Source: Hymenobacter cyanobacteriorum (GTDB lineage: Bacteria > Bacteroidota > Bacteroidia > Cytophagales > Hymenobacteraceae). Taken from it: a stretch of 64,000 nt of DNA. How positions within the stretch are numbered: position 1 is the first letter of the stretch; every line of letters begins with the position of its first letter. Both the position numbers and the translations under genes were made by a program. The stretch spans positions 496,001 through 560,000 of the forward strand of contig NZ_JALBGC010000003.1 of assembly GCF_022631375.1 (NCBI RefSeq), given 5' to 3'. Below the pieces are notes generated by a model, which worked only from the letters and a program-made list of their open reading frames with translations, did no database searches and had not been told where the DNA came from. Positions 48,817 through 59,045 of the stretch are shown one piece after another.

Positions 48817-48870
48817 GGTTATGGCGAAGGGTGGTTTGTTGTGGTTATTCGTGGGTGTAGGGGCGGGCAA

Positions 48871-49941
48871 CTAATCCATCTGCACATCATCCGCCACCTG
48901 CCCGGTCGCGGGTGCGTCCGGCAAAGGTGCGGGTGCCGCCGTCGGCGTTGCAGCCGCGCCCGTTGCCTCGGCCACCAGCTCGGGCAGGTTGGCGCGCAGC
49001 CAGCGCAGCTCCTCGTCCACGCGCTGGCTCACCAGCCGCTCCACTTCCAGCCGCTGGGCCGGGCTGAGGCGGTCGAGGGCCGGCGTGGCGGCGGGTTCGG
49101 GCGCGCCGGCCAGCACCAGCGCTTCGGCGCGCTTGAGGCGGGCGGCCGAGTCGGCCACGGCGGCGCTGGTTTCGGCGGCGGCGGCCTGGGCGGCGGTGGC
49201 AGCCTGCTTGGCTTCCAAGGTTTCGCGGCGCTGCTGGCGGCGCCACTGGCCCAGCGTCACGCGCAGCATGATGTACAGCACCAGACTCAGAATGCCCAGA
49301 ATCAGCGCCAGCGGCGCGGCGAAGCGGTTCAGCAGGCTTTCGGTGCCGGCGGCGGGGCTGGCATTAGGATTGGTGCCGGCTGCATCGCGCTCGGCGGCGG
49401 CCTGTGCTTCAGCGGCTTCGGCGGGGCCGGGTGCGCCGGGGGCAGTGGCCGCTACGGCGGTATCGGCTTTTTCGGGGGCCATGGCGGCCGAGACTTCGCC
49501 CATCGGCGTGCCCGAGGTGACGTAGTTGGTGAGGGCCGTTTCGAGGGCGGCCACGCGGGCCATGCGGGCGGGGTCTTTGCGGCGGGCGGGCGAGCCTTTC
49601 AGCTTGTTCACAATGGCTTTGGCCAGCGCCGCGAGCCGGGCCGGGTTGTCCTTCTTGCCCTGGTAAATGGCGCCCCGGCCCTCAATGGGCTGGTACAGCA
49701 GGCTGTACACCCGCAGGCTGTCGGGCCGGATGCTGGCGGCCAGCGCGTCGAGGTTGCCGCCCTCGCAGCGCACGGTGCTTTTCAGGTTGGGCCGGCCGGC
49801 GTCGTCGTACACGAAACGCACCGTGGCACACCACATCTGCACCTTGCTCTCGTCGAGCGAGGGCTGGCCGAGGGGCGTTTGGGCGCGGGCAGTGAACAAG
49901 ACGAGGGCCAGCAGAACGGCCAGAACGGAACGGGAAATCAT
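48871..49941 (-). CDS. Secreted/membrane protein with central helix and coiled coil, unknown function
   Basis: A 356-residue protein. A signal peptide (VLAVLLALVLFTARAQ) is followed by a folded domain to about residue 140 (VQMWCATVRFVYDDAGRPNL). Then comes an Ala/Pro linker, one membrane helix (LNRFAAPLALILGILSLVLY), and an alanine-rich coiled coil (ETLEAKQAATAAQAAAAETS). The C-terminus is acidic. No known domain is recognised. It lies 54 nt upstream of the prolyl oligopeptidase on the same strand. Confidence 0.65.
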   Translation of the reverse strand: MISRSVLAVLLALVLFTARAQTPLGQPSLDESKVQMWCATVRFVYDDAGRPNLKSTVRCEGGNLDALAASIRPDSLRVYSLLYQPIEGRGAIYQGKKDNPARLAALAKAIVNKLKGSPARRKDPARMARVAALETALTNYVTSGTPMGEVSAAMAPEKADTAVAATAPGAPGPAEAAEAQAAAERDAAGTNPNASPAAGTESLLNRFAAPLALILGILSLVLYIMLRVTLGQWRRQQRRETLEAKQAATAAQAAAAETSAAVADSAARLKRAEALVLAGAPEPAATPALDRLSPAQRLEVERLVSQRVDEELRWLRANLPELVAEATGAAATPTAAPAPLPDAPATGQVADDVQMD

Positions 49942-50545
49942 AAGCAGCGCGATTTTACCGGAAAAGTACGGGTTTGGGCGCTATTTATTATGGGTTTGGT
50001 GCTACGGGCAGTTAATCACGTTGAAGAGGGGCTTTACCCAAGTTCCTTACCGAATGGAGAGAGGAGTCAGAGCGAATAGGCTCCACTGCTCCGACTACGG
50101 CGTGCGCCGCTTCGAGGGGCAGGGGCGGCGGCTACCGAAGTAACCGGAATGGTGGCCAGAGGTGGAGAATATAGCATAGTGCGTTAAGCCTTTATGTAAG
50201 CTGTCTGACACCAGCTTGAATGAGCTAAAAGCGAATCTGATAGTCGTCCGGGAGACAGTACGTTCACAATGCCTATTACCATCACTATAGCGCAGGATAG
50301 GAGATGCTTCGGAGCGAACCAGCTTGGCGTTGATGTACTTGCTTGGCAAGGCTTGAAATTATACGCGCTGGGCTGAATGCCTGCTATATTCGCAAGCTTG
50401 GTTATGAAATGCTATTTTAATTATTCTTTTAAAAAGATTCTCTACTTCATCGTTAAAATGAAAATTTCTTATGTGATTTTTTTATCGCAAACCACTGGAT
50501 TTCAAGCAAAAAATTAATTATTAGCATAGAACTGTCCCGAAGTAA

Positions 50546-53500
50546 ATGAAACAGCTGTACCCTCACTCTGCTCCTGATACTAACTCGCTAACTGAACATT
50601 CCCGCCAACGGCCGCAACCGCTGCGCATCTGTTGGTGGACTTTGTGCTGCTTTACCTGCCTATCGCTGGGTACGGTTGGGCACCAAGCCTGGGCACAGGC
50701 TCCGCAAGTGGTAACAGTAGTGCCTAGTCGCAATGCCATCGCTGCCGGGGCGGGCACGAACGTAGCAGTTACTTTTTCTCAGCCCATGCAGGCCGTGGCC
50801 GCGTCGGCTGCCGGCCTGCGGGTATTCAGCAGCCAGCGGGGCGGCCTGCTGACGGGCACTTACGGCGGAGCAGGCACGGCAACGGCAACTTTTCAGCCGG
50901 CCCAGAACCTGCGGCCCGGCGAAACCGTGCAGGTATGCGTAAAACAGGGTACGCTGAGTACGACAGGACAGGCGCTGCCAATGGCCTCACTGGCGCAATT
51001 CACCGTTGGCACGACGCCATCGGCGGGCACGTTCGGGCTGCCGGGACAGGCGCTGGCCGCGACGCCGTACACCTACGGGGTAGCGGCGGCCGACTTTAAC
51101 GGAGACGGCAACCTGGACCTGGCCAGTTGCAGCCAGTACACAACCTCCAAGGTGCAGATACGCTTCGGGCGGGGCGACGGGACGTTTGGCAGTGCCTTTG
51201 ACTACGCAATGGGGGCATCCTATTTTCTGACATCGGCCGACCTGGACAACGACGGCGACCTGGATTTGGTGGTGGGCAACTACGGGCAACTGGTGGTTAT
51301 GCGGAATAATGGGAGCGGCGTATTTACGTCGTTGCGCGGTTTTCCGACGGGTAACGACGTGCGCACCATTGTGCCGGCCGACATGAATGGCGACGGCAAC
51401 CTGGATGTAGTGGTGGCCTGCGCCTCATCCGGCAGCGTATTCGTGCATTTGGGGCAGGGCGATGGCACCTTTAGCACCGCAGGAGGTAGTTATTTTGTCG
51501 TGACCGCCCCGGTAGGGGTAGCGGTGGGGGACGTAGACGGTGATGGCGACCTGGACTACGTGACGGCCGGCGCCCAGAGCAACCGGGCATTTGTGCGCCT
51601 CAACGATGGCACGGGCAACTTTCCGGCAGGAAGCACGCTAACCGTTGGTTTTCAGCCCAACAGTATTGCCCTCGGCGACCTGAACGGCGACGGGGCGCTG
51701 GACGTGGTGACGGCCAACCAGAACAGCAGCAACGTCTCCGTGCTGCTGAATACGAACGCAGGCACCGGCACCTTCCAAGCGGCTACCACGGTGAACACGG
51801 CCAACATTCCCACCGACGTGAAGCTGGGCGACGTGGACGGTGACGGCGACCTCGACCTGGTGGTGGGTGGCTACAACCGCGATGTGCGGCTCAACAATGG
51901 CATTGGGGTTTTCAGCGCCGGCCCACTTATTCCATTTGGAGCGTACTACGTGGTGCTGGCCGACGTGAACAACGACGGTACGCTGGACCTGCTGAGCGGC
52001 TCCGGCGACTCGCTTACCGGCAGCGTCGGCGTGTGCCTGAACGCCGCCACGCCGACGCTGACCAGTTTCAGCCCGGCAAGTGGGCCCATCGGCAGCAGCG
52101 TGGTGCTGACGGGCACCAACCTGGCGGGCACCACGCAGGTAGCCTTTAATGGCCGGCCGGCGGCCAGCTTCGCCGTCAACTCGGCCACCTCCGTCACGGC
52201 GGTGGTGCCGGCGGGTGCCACCAGCGGGCGCATCGGCGTCACGACGTTGCCGGGGATGAGCACTACCAGCGCCACCAACTTCACGATTCCTGCGCCCATC
52301 GTGACTAGTCTAAGTCCTGCTGAGGGGCCCGCTGGCACCGTGGTCACGGTGATGGGCACAGGTTTTCTGGATGCTACGCAGGTAACATTTGCTGGCACCG
52401 TCGCCGCTGGGTTTGTTGTGAATGCCGCCGGTACACAGCTGACGGTAGCCGCTCCGGCTGGCGTGAGTACTGGCCCGGTAGTAGCAACGACTCCCAATGG
52501 CACCAGCAATGGGGTGCAGTTCACTGGTGCGCCCGCGCTGAGCGGTATTTCGCCGGCCTTTGGGCCGGCCGGCACGGTGGTAACGTTAACCGGCGGCGGG
52601 CTGCTCAACGCCAGCGCGGTCACGTTTGGCGGAGTCGCGGCGCCGGGCTTCACAGTCAATGCAGCCGGCACGAGCTTGAGTGTGAGCGCACCCGTTGGGG
52701 TGCTCTCCGGGCCAGTACTGGTGACAACTCCCTACGGCGTAAGCAACGGCTTGACCTTTACGGGAGCACCGGTCATCACATCGTTTTCGCCGGCGGCGGG
52801 GACGGCGGGCACCCGGGTGACGGTGCAGGGCCTCAACTTTACGGGTGCCAACCAAGTGACGTTTGGCACGGCCACTACCACAACCTTTGCCGTCATTTCG
52901 GCCACCCAGCTTTCGGTGACGGTGCCCAGCGGGGCCAGCACCGGTCCCATTCGGGTGCGTACGTCGGCCGGCACAGCCGTGAGTACCACGTCCTACACCA
53001 TCCCGGCCCCAGTGCTTACGGCCCTGACCCCCGCCAGCGGCCCGGCCAGCACCAACGTAACCATCACCGGAACTGACTTGGTCGACGTGACGGGCGTGAC
53101 ATTTAACGGCGTACCCGCCAGTTATTTTTACACTAACTCGGCTACTTCCGTTTCCGCCTACGCCCCCTACGGAGTTACGACGGGGCCGGTGGTGGTGACC
53201 ACGCCGGGCGGGCCCAGCAACGGGCTGCTGTTTACGGCGGCCCCGGTGATAAGCAGCTTCAGCCCCACCGGCGGCAGCCCTGGCACTCTGGTAACCCTGA
53301 CGGGTCAGAACCTGACCGGCACCACCCAGGTGAGCTTTAACGGAGTGGCGGCCGGCAGCTACACGGTCGTATCGGCCACGCAGCTTACCGCCACTGTGCC
53401 GGTCGGTGCCATCACCGGTCCCATCCGCGTGACTACCCCGGCGGGCACGGCTGTCAGCAATAACTACTTCTACGTCACGGCTCCGATACTGACAGCTATT

Positions 53501-56500
53501 GCTCCCTCGGCTGGACCAGCCGGCACGGTCGTGACGCTGACCGGCAGCAATTTGCTGGGACTGACGGGCGTGACGTTCAATGGTCTGGCAGCGCCTGGTG
53601 CCACCGTCGACGCCACCGGCACCCAGGTGACCGTGACGGCCCCCACCGGCGTCACGACCGGGCCGGTAGTCGCGATTACTGGCACTGGCCCCAGCAATGG
53701 GCTGCTATTCAGCAGCGCTCCAACCCTGACGGCACTCAGCCCGGCTTTCGGGCCAGCCGGCACGCCGGTTACCCTCACGGGCACGGGCCTGACGGGCACC
53801 ACCCAGGTAACCTTCAATGGCACGGTGGCGCCGGGCTTTGTGGTGAATGCGGCGGGCACACAGCTCACCGTGACGGCCCCGGCGGGCCTGACGACCGGCC
53901 CTGTAGTGGCGGCCAACGCCTATGGTGCCGGCAATGGTCTGGTATTTACTCTGCCTCCTGCCATCAGCGGCCTGAACCCGGCCAGTAGCCCCGTCGGCAG
54001 CAGCGTAGTTGTAACGGGCACCGACCTGACGGGCGCAACCCGGGTAACGGTAAACGCCACGGCAGCTGCCAGCTTCACGGTCAACTCCGCGACGCAGCTC
54101 ACCTTCGTGGTGCCGGCCGGTGCCACCAGCGGGCTGGTGCGGGTAACTACCCCTGCCGGTACGGCCATCAGTCCCACCGGCTTGGTAGTGCCGGCCCCGG
54201 TGCTCACGACGCTCTCGCCCAGCGCTGGCCCGCTGGGCAGCTCGGTGGCCATTGCGGGCAGCAGTCTGCGTGATGCCAGTCGAGTAACCTTTAATGGCAC
54301 CTCAGCTACTGGATTCGTGGTAAACACCGCCGGCACGCTGCTGACGGTAACCGTGCCAGCCGGGGCTACGACCGGCCCAGTGCTGGTAACTACTCCCAAC
54401 GGCTTGAGCAACGGCCTGACATTTACGGTTGGCCCCACCATCACCAGCCTGTCCCCAGCGTTTGGGGGGCCAGGCACTCAGGTCACGATAACGGGCAGCA
54501 ATTTCACGGGCACCACGCTGGTAACCTTTAATGGTACCGCCTCCCCCGGATTTGTAGTCAATGCGGCGGGTACTAGCCTGACGGTGACGGCGCCGGCCGG
54601 CGTAACTACTGGCCCAGTGGTCGTAACGGCCGCCGGCACGGCCAGCAACGGCGTCCTCTATACGGCGGCTCCGGTCATCATGGCTTTTACCCCCACTAGT
54701 GGAATCATCGGCACCAGCGTGACCATCGCGGGCACCGACCTGAATCAGCCCACCCAGGTGCTTTTTAACGGCGTGTCCGCCTCATTCACGGCTGGCTCGG
54801 CCACCCAGTTGACCGCAATTGTTCCCGTGGGCGCCCGCACCGGTCCGGTGCAGGTAGTGACCGCGCACGGTAGCGGTGCCAGTGCCGCCAACTTTACGGT
54901 ACCAGCCCCGGTGCTTACGGGCGTAGCGCCTGCAGCAGCAGCCGTGGGCGCTACTATTACGCTGACGGGAAGTAACCTGCAAGGCACTACCGGGCTCACG
55001 TTCGGGAGCGTGGCGGCTAGCGGCTATACCGTGAACCCCGCGGGAACTAGTCTGACGGTGACCGTGCCGACCGGGGCTACCGGCGGCCCGCTGGTGCTCA
55101 TGGCTCCGCACGGCAGCAGCAACGGCCTCGCCTTCGCAGTGCTGCCAGCCATCACGAGCGTCACCCCGGCCACCGCCGTGGTCGGCACCCAGGTGACCAT
55201 CATGGGCACCACATTTGGTGGAGCAACGCAGGTAAGCTTCAACGGCGTAACTGCCGCGTTCGCCTTCGTATCGGCTACCCAACTAACGGCCGTGGTGCCG
55301 GCCGGGGCTACGAGTGGCGCGTTGCGGGTTACCACAGCGACGGGAACCAGCGCCGCATTCACATTTGCCGTGCCCCCTACTTTGGTGCAATTGGCGCCAG
55401 CCGGCAACAGCCGGAACGTGCTGCCGACGGCCAGCGTCACGGCCAGCTTCTCGCGGGCAGTGAGCACGGCCACAGCCGGGCAGGCGGGACTTCGGGTGTT
55501 CGGCAGCCAGTCGCTGGGGCTACTGCCGGGCACTTATGTGGGCAGCGGCACCAGCACGGTTGCTTTCACTCCCAGCCAAGCGCTGCGGGCCGGCGAAGTT
55601 GTGCAGGCTACGGTACTGGCCACCGCCGCTGCGGCCGACGGCACGCCGGTGAACCGGCCCTACGTCGCCCAGTTTACGACGGCTACCGGCCCGGCACCGG
55701 GCACCTTTGTAGCCGGCAGCCAGTACCTATCCACCACCGGCAGCACCACTGGCGTGGCAGTGGGCGACTTCGACCGCGACGGTTACCCCGATGTGGCCGC
55801 CTCCAGTTCACGCACCAGCCCCACGGCCTTCCTCACCATCTATTACGGCGACGCCACTGGCACCTTCGCCCGCAGTTACAGTGTCATGCTCGGCGCGGCT
55901 ACATACCTGACCAGCGTCGACGTGGACAACGACGGCGACCTGGATTTGCTGGCCACCAAGCCGTTGGGCGGCGCAGAGGTGTGGCGCAACGACGGCATCG
56001 CGGGCTTTACCTTCCTCACAACTATAGCAACCCCCAATTCGCTGATGACAGTGGCTGCCGACCTGAACGGCGACGGCAACCAGGACCTGCTGATTAGCTG
56101 CAATTACGGGGGCGCATTCAGCTGCCTGGGGCGGGGCGATGGCACTTTTGGGCCAATTAGTGGCTTAATCACCGGCCGGATAATGGGGCTGGCGGCCGGC
56201 GACGTGGACGGCGACGGCGACTTGGATGTGGTAATGGCCAATGCCTCAGGCAACAACGTAGCAATCCGCCTCAACAACGGCGCTGGCAGCCTGGCGGCTC
56301 CCGTACTGGTGCCGGTGGCCAATGCCCCGAGTGCCGTTGCCTTGGGCGACGTGACTGGCGATGGGGTTCCTGACCTGCTCGTGACCCAGTACGACTACGG
56401 GACCACGACGGGGCAAAGCTCAGTGGTGGTACTGACCAACAACGGCACCGGTACATTTACGGTCGGCGCATCAGTGGCCATCGGCGGCCATCCCCTCGAC

Positions 56501-57907
56501 GTTAAGCTCGGCGACGTGGACGGCGACGGCGACTTGGATGCGGTGACCGTGAACGAAGCTTCGGCCACCGCCTCGGTGTGCCTCAATCAAGGTCAGGGCA
56601 CGTTTGCCCTGACTACCACGGTGCCGGTCGGCAGCGGCCCAACCAGCCTAGTGCTTGCCGACCTCGACGGCAACCGCACCCTGGACTTGGTAACGGCCAA
56701 TGCGGCCAGCACGGCCACTCAGGCGGTTCTGTTGGTGTTCAACAAACCGGCCCGCTACGTGTGGACCGGGGCCGTGAGCAGCAACTGGAACACGCCGGGC
56801 AACTGGCAAAGCGGTTTGGTGCCCACCGCCGCCACCGATGCCGTCATTCCGGCCGGCTTGGCCACCTACCCGGTACTGAACAGCGGCCCGCAGGCGGTGA
56901 GCAAGCTCACCGTGGCGGCCGGGGCCACGCTGACCCTGCCAGCCACTGCCACCCTGCGCGTAAGCGGCGACTGGGAGCATAACGGCAGCAGCCAGCTGCT
57001 GGGGTCGGTGGTGTTCGCAGGGGCGGCCACGCAATTACTGACGGGAACCACTGCTCCCAGCTTCGCGACGCTCGAGGTAGACAAATCCGCTGGTATGCTG
57101 GCTTTGCAGCGTGCTGCCACCGTCACCGGCGCGCTGCGCATGACGGCCAGCCGGCTATTAACCGGCAATACCGAGCTGACAACCAGTGGAGCCACGCTCA
57201 GCGAAACGGAAACCAGCTACGTGCAAGGCACGGTGGTAAGCACCACAGATGTGCAGACGACTGGCACGCGCTACACTTTCGGCAACCTCGGCCTTAGCCT
57301 GACACCTAGTGGCCCTGGGCTACCAGGCAGCACGACGGTGCGACGGGTCACGGGCCAGTCTCTTTTCTTGTCGCCAAGCAACAGCATCCAGCGTTACTTC
57401 AGCATTCAAGCTGCTAATTCCACGGGCCTGAGCGTGACATTGGAAACTACTTACTGGGGCCACGAACTGGCAGGCCTGCGCAAAAGCCAGTTAGGAGCCT
57501 TCAGTGCCACATCGGTTAATGGCCCTTGGCAGCCCATGGCCAGCAGCAACGATTCAACGGCCAACAAGGTCACGGTCACCGGCCTCACTCAACTTAACGG
57601 GGTTTGGACGTTGGGCCGGGCTACTACCGTGCTGGCAGTTCAGTCTGGTGTTGGCGACCAGTCAGTTGCTGATTTCCGCGTCTATCCCACCCAGTTGACG
57701 GATGATGAGTTGCAGTATCAGTTCACCGGCAAACTAGCGGCTGATGCTACGCTTAGCATCTATAATACTCTGGGGCAGCAGGTAGTAAGCCAACTGGCTG
57801 TAAGGTCGACTACCGGCCGCCTGACGTTACCTACTCTGGCAGCCGGCTGGTACAGTATCCGACTACTCACCAGAGGCAGCGTTTACGTAGCGCGCTTTTA
57901 TCGCTAG
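50546..57907 (+). CDS. Giant FG-GAP / 14x TIG secreted protein with T9SS sorting domain
   Basis: A 2453-residue protein with a long signal region ending near residue 50 (WWTLCCFTCLSLGTVGHQAW). Then come an SbsA-type Ig-like domain (52-150), an FG-GAP/VCBS propeller with calcium loops DFNGDGNLDL and DLDNDGDLDLVVGN (about 165-500), and 14 TIG/IPT repeats (about 501-1611, each near 80 residues). A second copy of the SbsA-Ig plus FG-GAP module follows (about 1611-2070). After that comes a WTGAVSSNWNTPGNWQ-containing domain and a T9SS type A sorting domain (DFRVYPTQLTDDELQYQFTG to GSVYVARFYR). It is probably a surface adhesin or polymer-binding protein. Confidence 0.88.
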   Translation: MKQLYPHSAPDTNSLTEHSRQRPQPLRICWWTLCCFTCLSLGTVGHQAWAQAPQVVTVVPSRNAIAAGAGTNVAVTFSQPMQAVAASAAGLRVFSSQRGGLLTGTYGGAGTATATFQPAQNLRPGETVQVCVKQGTLSTTGQALPMASLAQFTVGTTPSAGTFGLPGQALAATPYTYGVAAADFNGDGNLDLASCSQYTTSKVQIRFGRGDGTFGSAFDYAMGASYFLTSADLDNDGDLDLVVGNYGQLVVMRNNGSGVFTSLRGFPTGNDVRTIVPADMNGDGNLDVVVACASSGSVFVHLGQGDGTFSTAGGSYFVVTAPVGVAVGDVDGDGDLDYVTAGAQSNRAFVRLNDGTGNFPAGSTLTVGFQPNSIALGDLNGDGALDVVTANQNSSNVSVLLNTNAGTGTFQAATTVNTANIPTDVKLGDVDGDGDLDLVVGGYNRDVRLNNGIGVFSAGPLIPFGAYYVVLADVNNDGTLDLLSGSGDSLTGSVGVCLNAATPTLTSFSPASGPIGSSVVLTGTNLAGTTQVAFNGRPAASFAVNSATSVTAVVPAGATSGRIGVTTLPGMSTTSATNFTIPAPIVTSLSPAEGPAGTVVTVMGTGFLDATQVTFAGTVAAGFVVNAAGTQLTVAAPAGVSTGPVVATTPNGTSNGVQFTGAPALSGISPAFGPAGTVVTLTGGGLLNASAVTFGGVAAPGFTVNAAGTSLSVSAPVGVLSGPVLVTTPYGVSNGLTFTGAPVITSFSPAAGTAGTRVTVQGLNFTGANQVTFGTATTTTFAVISATQLSVTVPSGASTGPIRVRTSAGTAVSTTSYTIPAPVLTALTPASGPASTNVTITGTDLVDVTGVTFNGVPASYFYTNSATSVSAYAPYGVTTGPVVVTTPGGPSNGLLFTAAPVISSFSPTGGSPGTLVTLTGQNLTGTTQVSFNGVAAGSYTVVSATQLTATVPVGAITGPIRVTTPAGTAVSNNYFYVTAPILTAIAPSAGPAGTVVTLTGSNLLGLTGVTFNGLAAPGATVDATGTQVTVTAPTGVTTGPVVAITGTGPSNGLLFSSAPTLTALSPAFGPAGTPVTLTGTGLTGTTQVTFNGTVAPGFVVNAAGTQLTVTAPAGLTTGPVVAANAYGAGNGLVFTLPPAISGLNPASSPVGSSVVVTGTDLTGATRVTVNATAAASFTVNSATQLTFVVPAGATSGLVRVTTPAGTAISPTGLVVPAPVLTTLSPSAGPLGSSVAIAGSSLRDASRVTFNGTSATGFVVNTAGTLLTVTVPAGATTGPVLVTTPNGLSNGLTFTVGPTITSLSPAFGGPGTQVTITGSNFTGTTLVTFNGTASPGFVVNAAGTSLTVTAPAGVTTGPVVVTAAGTASNGVLYTAAPVIMAFTPTSGIIGTSVTIAGTDLNQPTQVLFNGVSASFTAGSATQLTAIVPVGARTGPVQVVTAHGSGASAANFTVPAPVLTGVAPAAAAVGATITLTGSNLQGTTGLTFGSVAASGYTVNPAGTSLTVTVPTGATGGPLVLMAPHGSSNGLAFAVLPAITSVTPATAVVGTQVTIMGTTFGGATQVSFNGVTAAFAFVSATQLTAVVPAGATSGALRVTTATGTSAAFTFAVPPTLVQLAPAGNSRNVLPTASVTASFSRAVSTATAGQAGLRVFGSQSLGLLPGTYVGSGTSTVAFTPSQALRAGEVVQATVLATAAAADGTPVNRPYVAQFTTATGPAPGTFVAGSQYLSTTGSTTGVAVGDFDRDGYPDVAASSSRTSPTAFLTIYYGDATGTFARSYSVMLGAATYLTSVDVDNDGDLDLLATKPLGGAEVWRNDGIAGFTFLTTIATPNSLMTVAADLNGDGNQDLLISCNYGGAFSCLGRGDGTFGPISGLITGRIMGLAAGDVDGDGDLDVVMANASGNNVAIRLNNGAGSLAAPVLVPVANAPSAVALGDVTGDGVPDLLVTQYDYGTTTGQSSVVVLTNNGTGTFTVGASVAIGGHPLDVKLGDVDGDGDLDAVTVNEASATASVCLNQGQGTFALTTTVPVGSGPTSLVLADLDGNRTLDLVTANAASTATQAVLLVFNKPARYVWTGAVSSNWNTPGNWQSGLVPTAATDAVIPAGLATYPVLNSGPQAVSKLTVAAGATLTLPATATLRVSGDWEHNGSSQLLGSVVFAGAATQLLTGTTAPSFATLEVDKSAGMLALQRAATVTGALRMTASRLLTGNTELTTSGATLSETETSYVQGTVVSTTDVQTTGTRYTFGNLGLSLTPSGPGLPGSTTVRRVTGQSLFLSPSNSIQRYFSIQAANSTGLSVTLETTYWGHELAGLRKSQLGAFSATSVNGPWQPMASSNDSTANKVTVTGLTQLNGVWTLGRATTVLAVQSGVGDQSVADFRVYPTQLTDDELQYQFTGKLAADATLSIYNTLGQQVVSQLAVRSTTGRLTLPTLAAGWYSIRLLTRGSVYVARFYR
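52045..55380 (+). repeat. TIG/IPT coding repeats with two alternating types
   Basis: Fourteen units of about 80 residues begin with P-x-(I/L)-T-x-(F/L)-(S/T)-P. Type a ends SATQLTAVVPAGATSG then R-V-T-T-P-A-G-T-A. Type b ends AAGTQLTVTAPAGVTTG then P-V-V-V-T-T-P-x-G-x-S-N-G-L-x-F. By my reading the order is a b b a b a b b a b b a b a, so the array behaves as abb/ab higher-order units. Confidence 0.85.
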
Positions 57908-57956
57908 CCGACGGCTGTATGCCGCGTACCTGACCGCCCCAAGAATGTACTTCAGC

Positions 57957-57990
57957 AGAAGCCCCGGCCGCACCAGCAGCCGGGGCTTCT
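57957..57990. terminator. Terminator between the giant FG-GAP/TIG gene and the nucleotidyltransferase
   Basis: AGAAGCCCCGGC pairs with GCCGGGGCTTCT around CGCACCAGCA, between two convergent genes; both strands have a short T-containing tail. Confidence 0.8.
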
Positions 57991-58043
57991 TGCGCTTCAG
58001 CGGTCGGCCAGCGGGTCGGGCCTAATGCCTGCCCTATCCGGCG

Positions 58044-59045
58044 TTAGCTGTAGTCAATCTCCGTGTTGTCGCCGATGTTCAGCGAGTGGTTCATGCCCCG
58101 GAACGAGGCGTCCGAGCCCACAATGCAGTCGTGCATCACGGCCGAGCGCAGCTCCGAATACGAGCCGATGATGGAGTCGCTCAGGATGGTGTTTTTGATG
58201 ATGGTTTTGTCGCCGATGGCCACGTTGGGGCCGATGATGGAGTGCGAAATCTGGCAGCCGCGCCCGATGCTCACGGGCGGGATGATGACGGCGTCGGGGA
58301 ACTCCGAATAGTCGCGGCCATCCAGAAACTCGGGGCGGTTCAGCAGGCGGGCGTTGGCTTCGAGCAGGGTTTCCTTGCGGCCGCAGTCGAACCAGTTATC
58401 CACCGGGCAGGTCGTCATCACCTCGCCTTCGTCGATGAGGTGCATCAGCGCGTCGGTGAGCTGCAGCTCGCCGTGGGTGCGCACGTCGGCGTCGTGCAGC
58501 CACTCCAGGGCCTGGGCCAGCTTTTCGGGGTAAGCCAGCTTATAGAGGCCCACCATGGCGAAGTTCGACTTCGGAATCTTGGGCTTCTCCACCACCTTGC
58601 TCACCCGGCCGCCGGGGCCGGTTTCCACGATGCCGAAGCGGCTGGGGTCCTTCACTTCCTTCACGGCCAGCACGGTGCCGGGCGTGGCCATCAGGGCGGG
58701 CAGGTCCACGTCCACGATGGTGTCGCCGAGCAAGATGAGCACGCCGTCGGGCTCGTGCCGGAACTCCTCGCGGGCCAGCCACAGCGCGTGGCCGATGCCC
58801 TCGCGCGGCTCCTGCACCACAAACGTAGCCTGTAACTGCGGGTAGCTGCGGCGCACGTAGCGCACAATTTTATCGCCCAAATAGCCCACGATGAACACGA
58901 ACTCGGTGATGCCCGCGGCCGTGAGCCGGTCGATGAGGTGGCCCAGAATGGTGTTGCCGGCCACCGGCACCAGGCTTTTGGGCTGGGTGTGGGTGTGCGG
59001 GCGCAGGCGCGAGCCAATGCCGGCCACGGGGATAACGGCTTTCAT
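58044..59045 (-). CDS. Sugar-phosphate nucleotidyltransferase
   Basis: A 333-residue protein. The N-terminal nucleotidyltransferase domain begins MKAVIPVAGIGSRLRPHTHT then QPKSLVPVAG, with LGDTIVDVDL as the acidic metal site and GRVSKVVEKPKIPKSNFAMV. A C-terminal left-handed beta-helix (IIPPVSIGRGCQISHSIIGP) follows. This architecture fits glucose-1-phosphate thymidylyl- or uridylyltransferase-like enzymes (RmlA/GalU/GlmU relatives) that make NDP-sugars. No other sugar gene is adjacent, so its substrate is open. Confidence 0.88.
   Translation of the reverse strand: MKAVIPVAGIGSRLRPHTHTQPKSLVPVAGNTILGHLIDRLTAAGITEFVFIVGYLGDKIVRYVRRSYPQLQATFVVQEPREGIGHALWLAREEFRHEPDGVLILLGDTIVDVDLPALMATPGTVLAVKEVKDPSRFGIVETGPGGRVSKVVEKPKIPKSNFAMVGLYKLAYPEKLAQALEWLHDADVRTHGELQLTDALMHLIDEGEVMTTCPVDNWFDCGRKETLLEANARLLNRPEFLDGRDYSEFPDAVIIPPVSIGRGCQISHSIIGPNVAIGDKTIIKNTILSDSIIGSYSELRSAVMHDCIVGSDASFRGMNHSLNIGDNTEIDYS

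Noticed and set aside
50095..50349. An 84-residue minus-strand frame in the low-GC gap
   Set aside because: It shows no family pattern and no ribosome-binding context; kept only as an observation about the gap, not as a gene.
52045..55380. Tandem repeats considered as a non-coding satellite or CRISPR
   Set aside because: They encode recognisable TIG domains in a single continuous frame.
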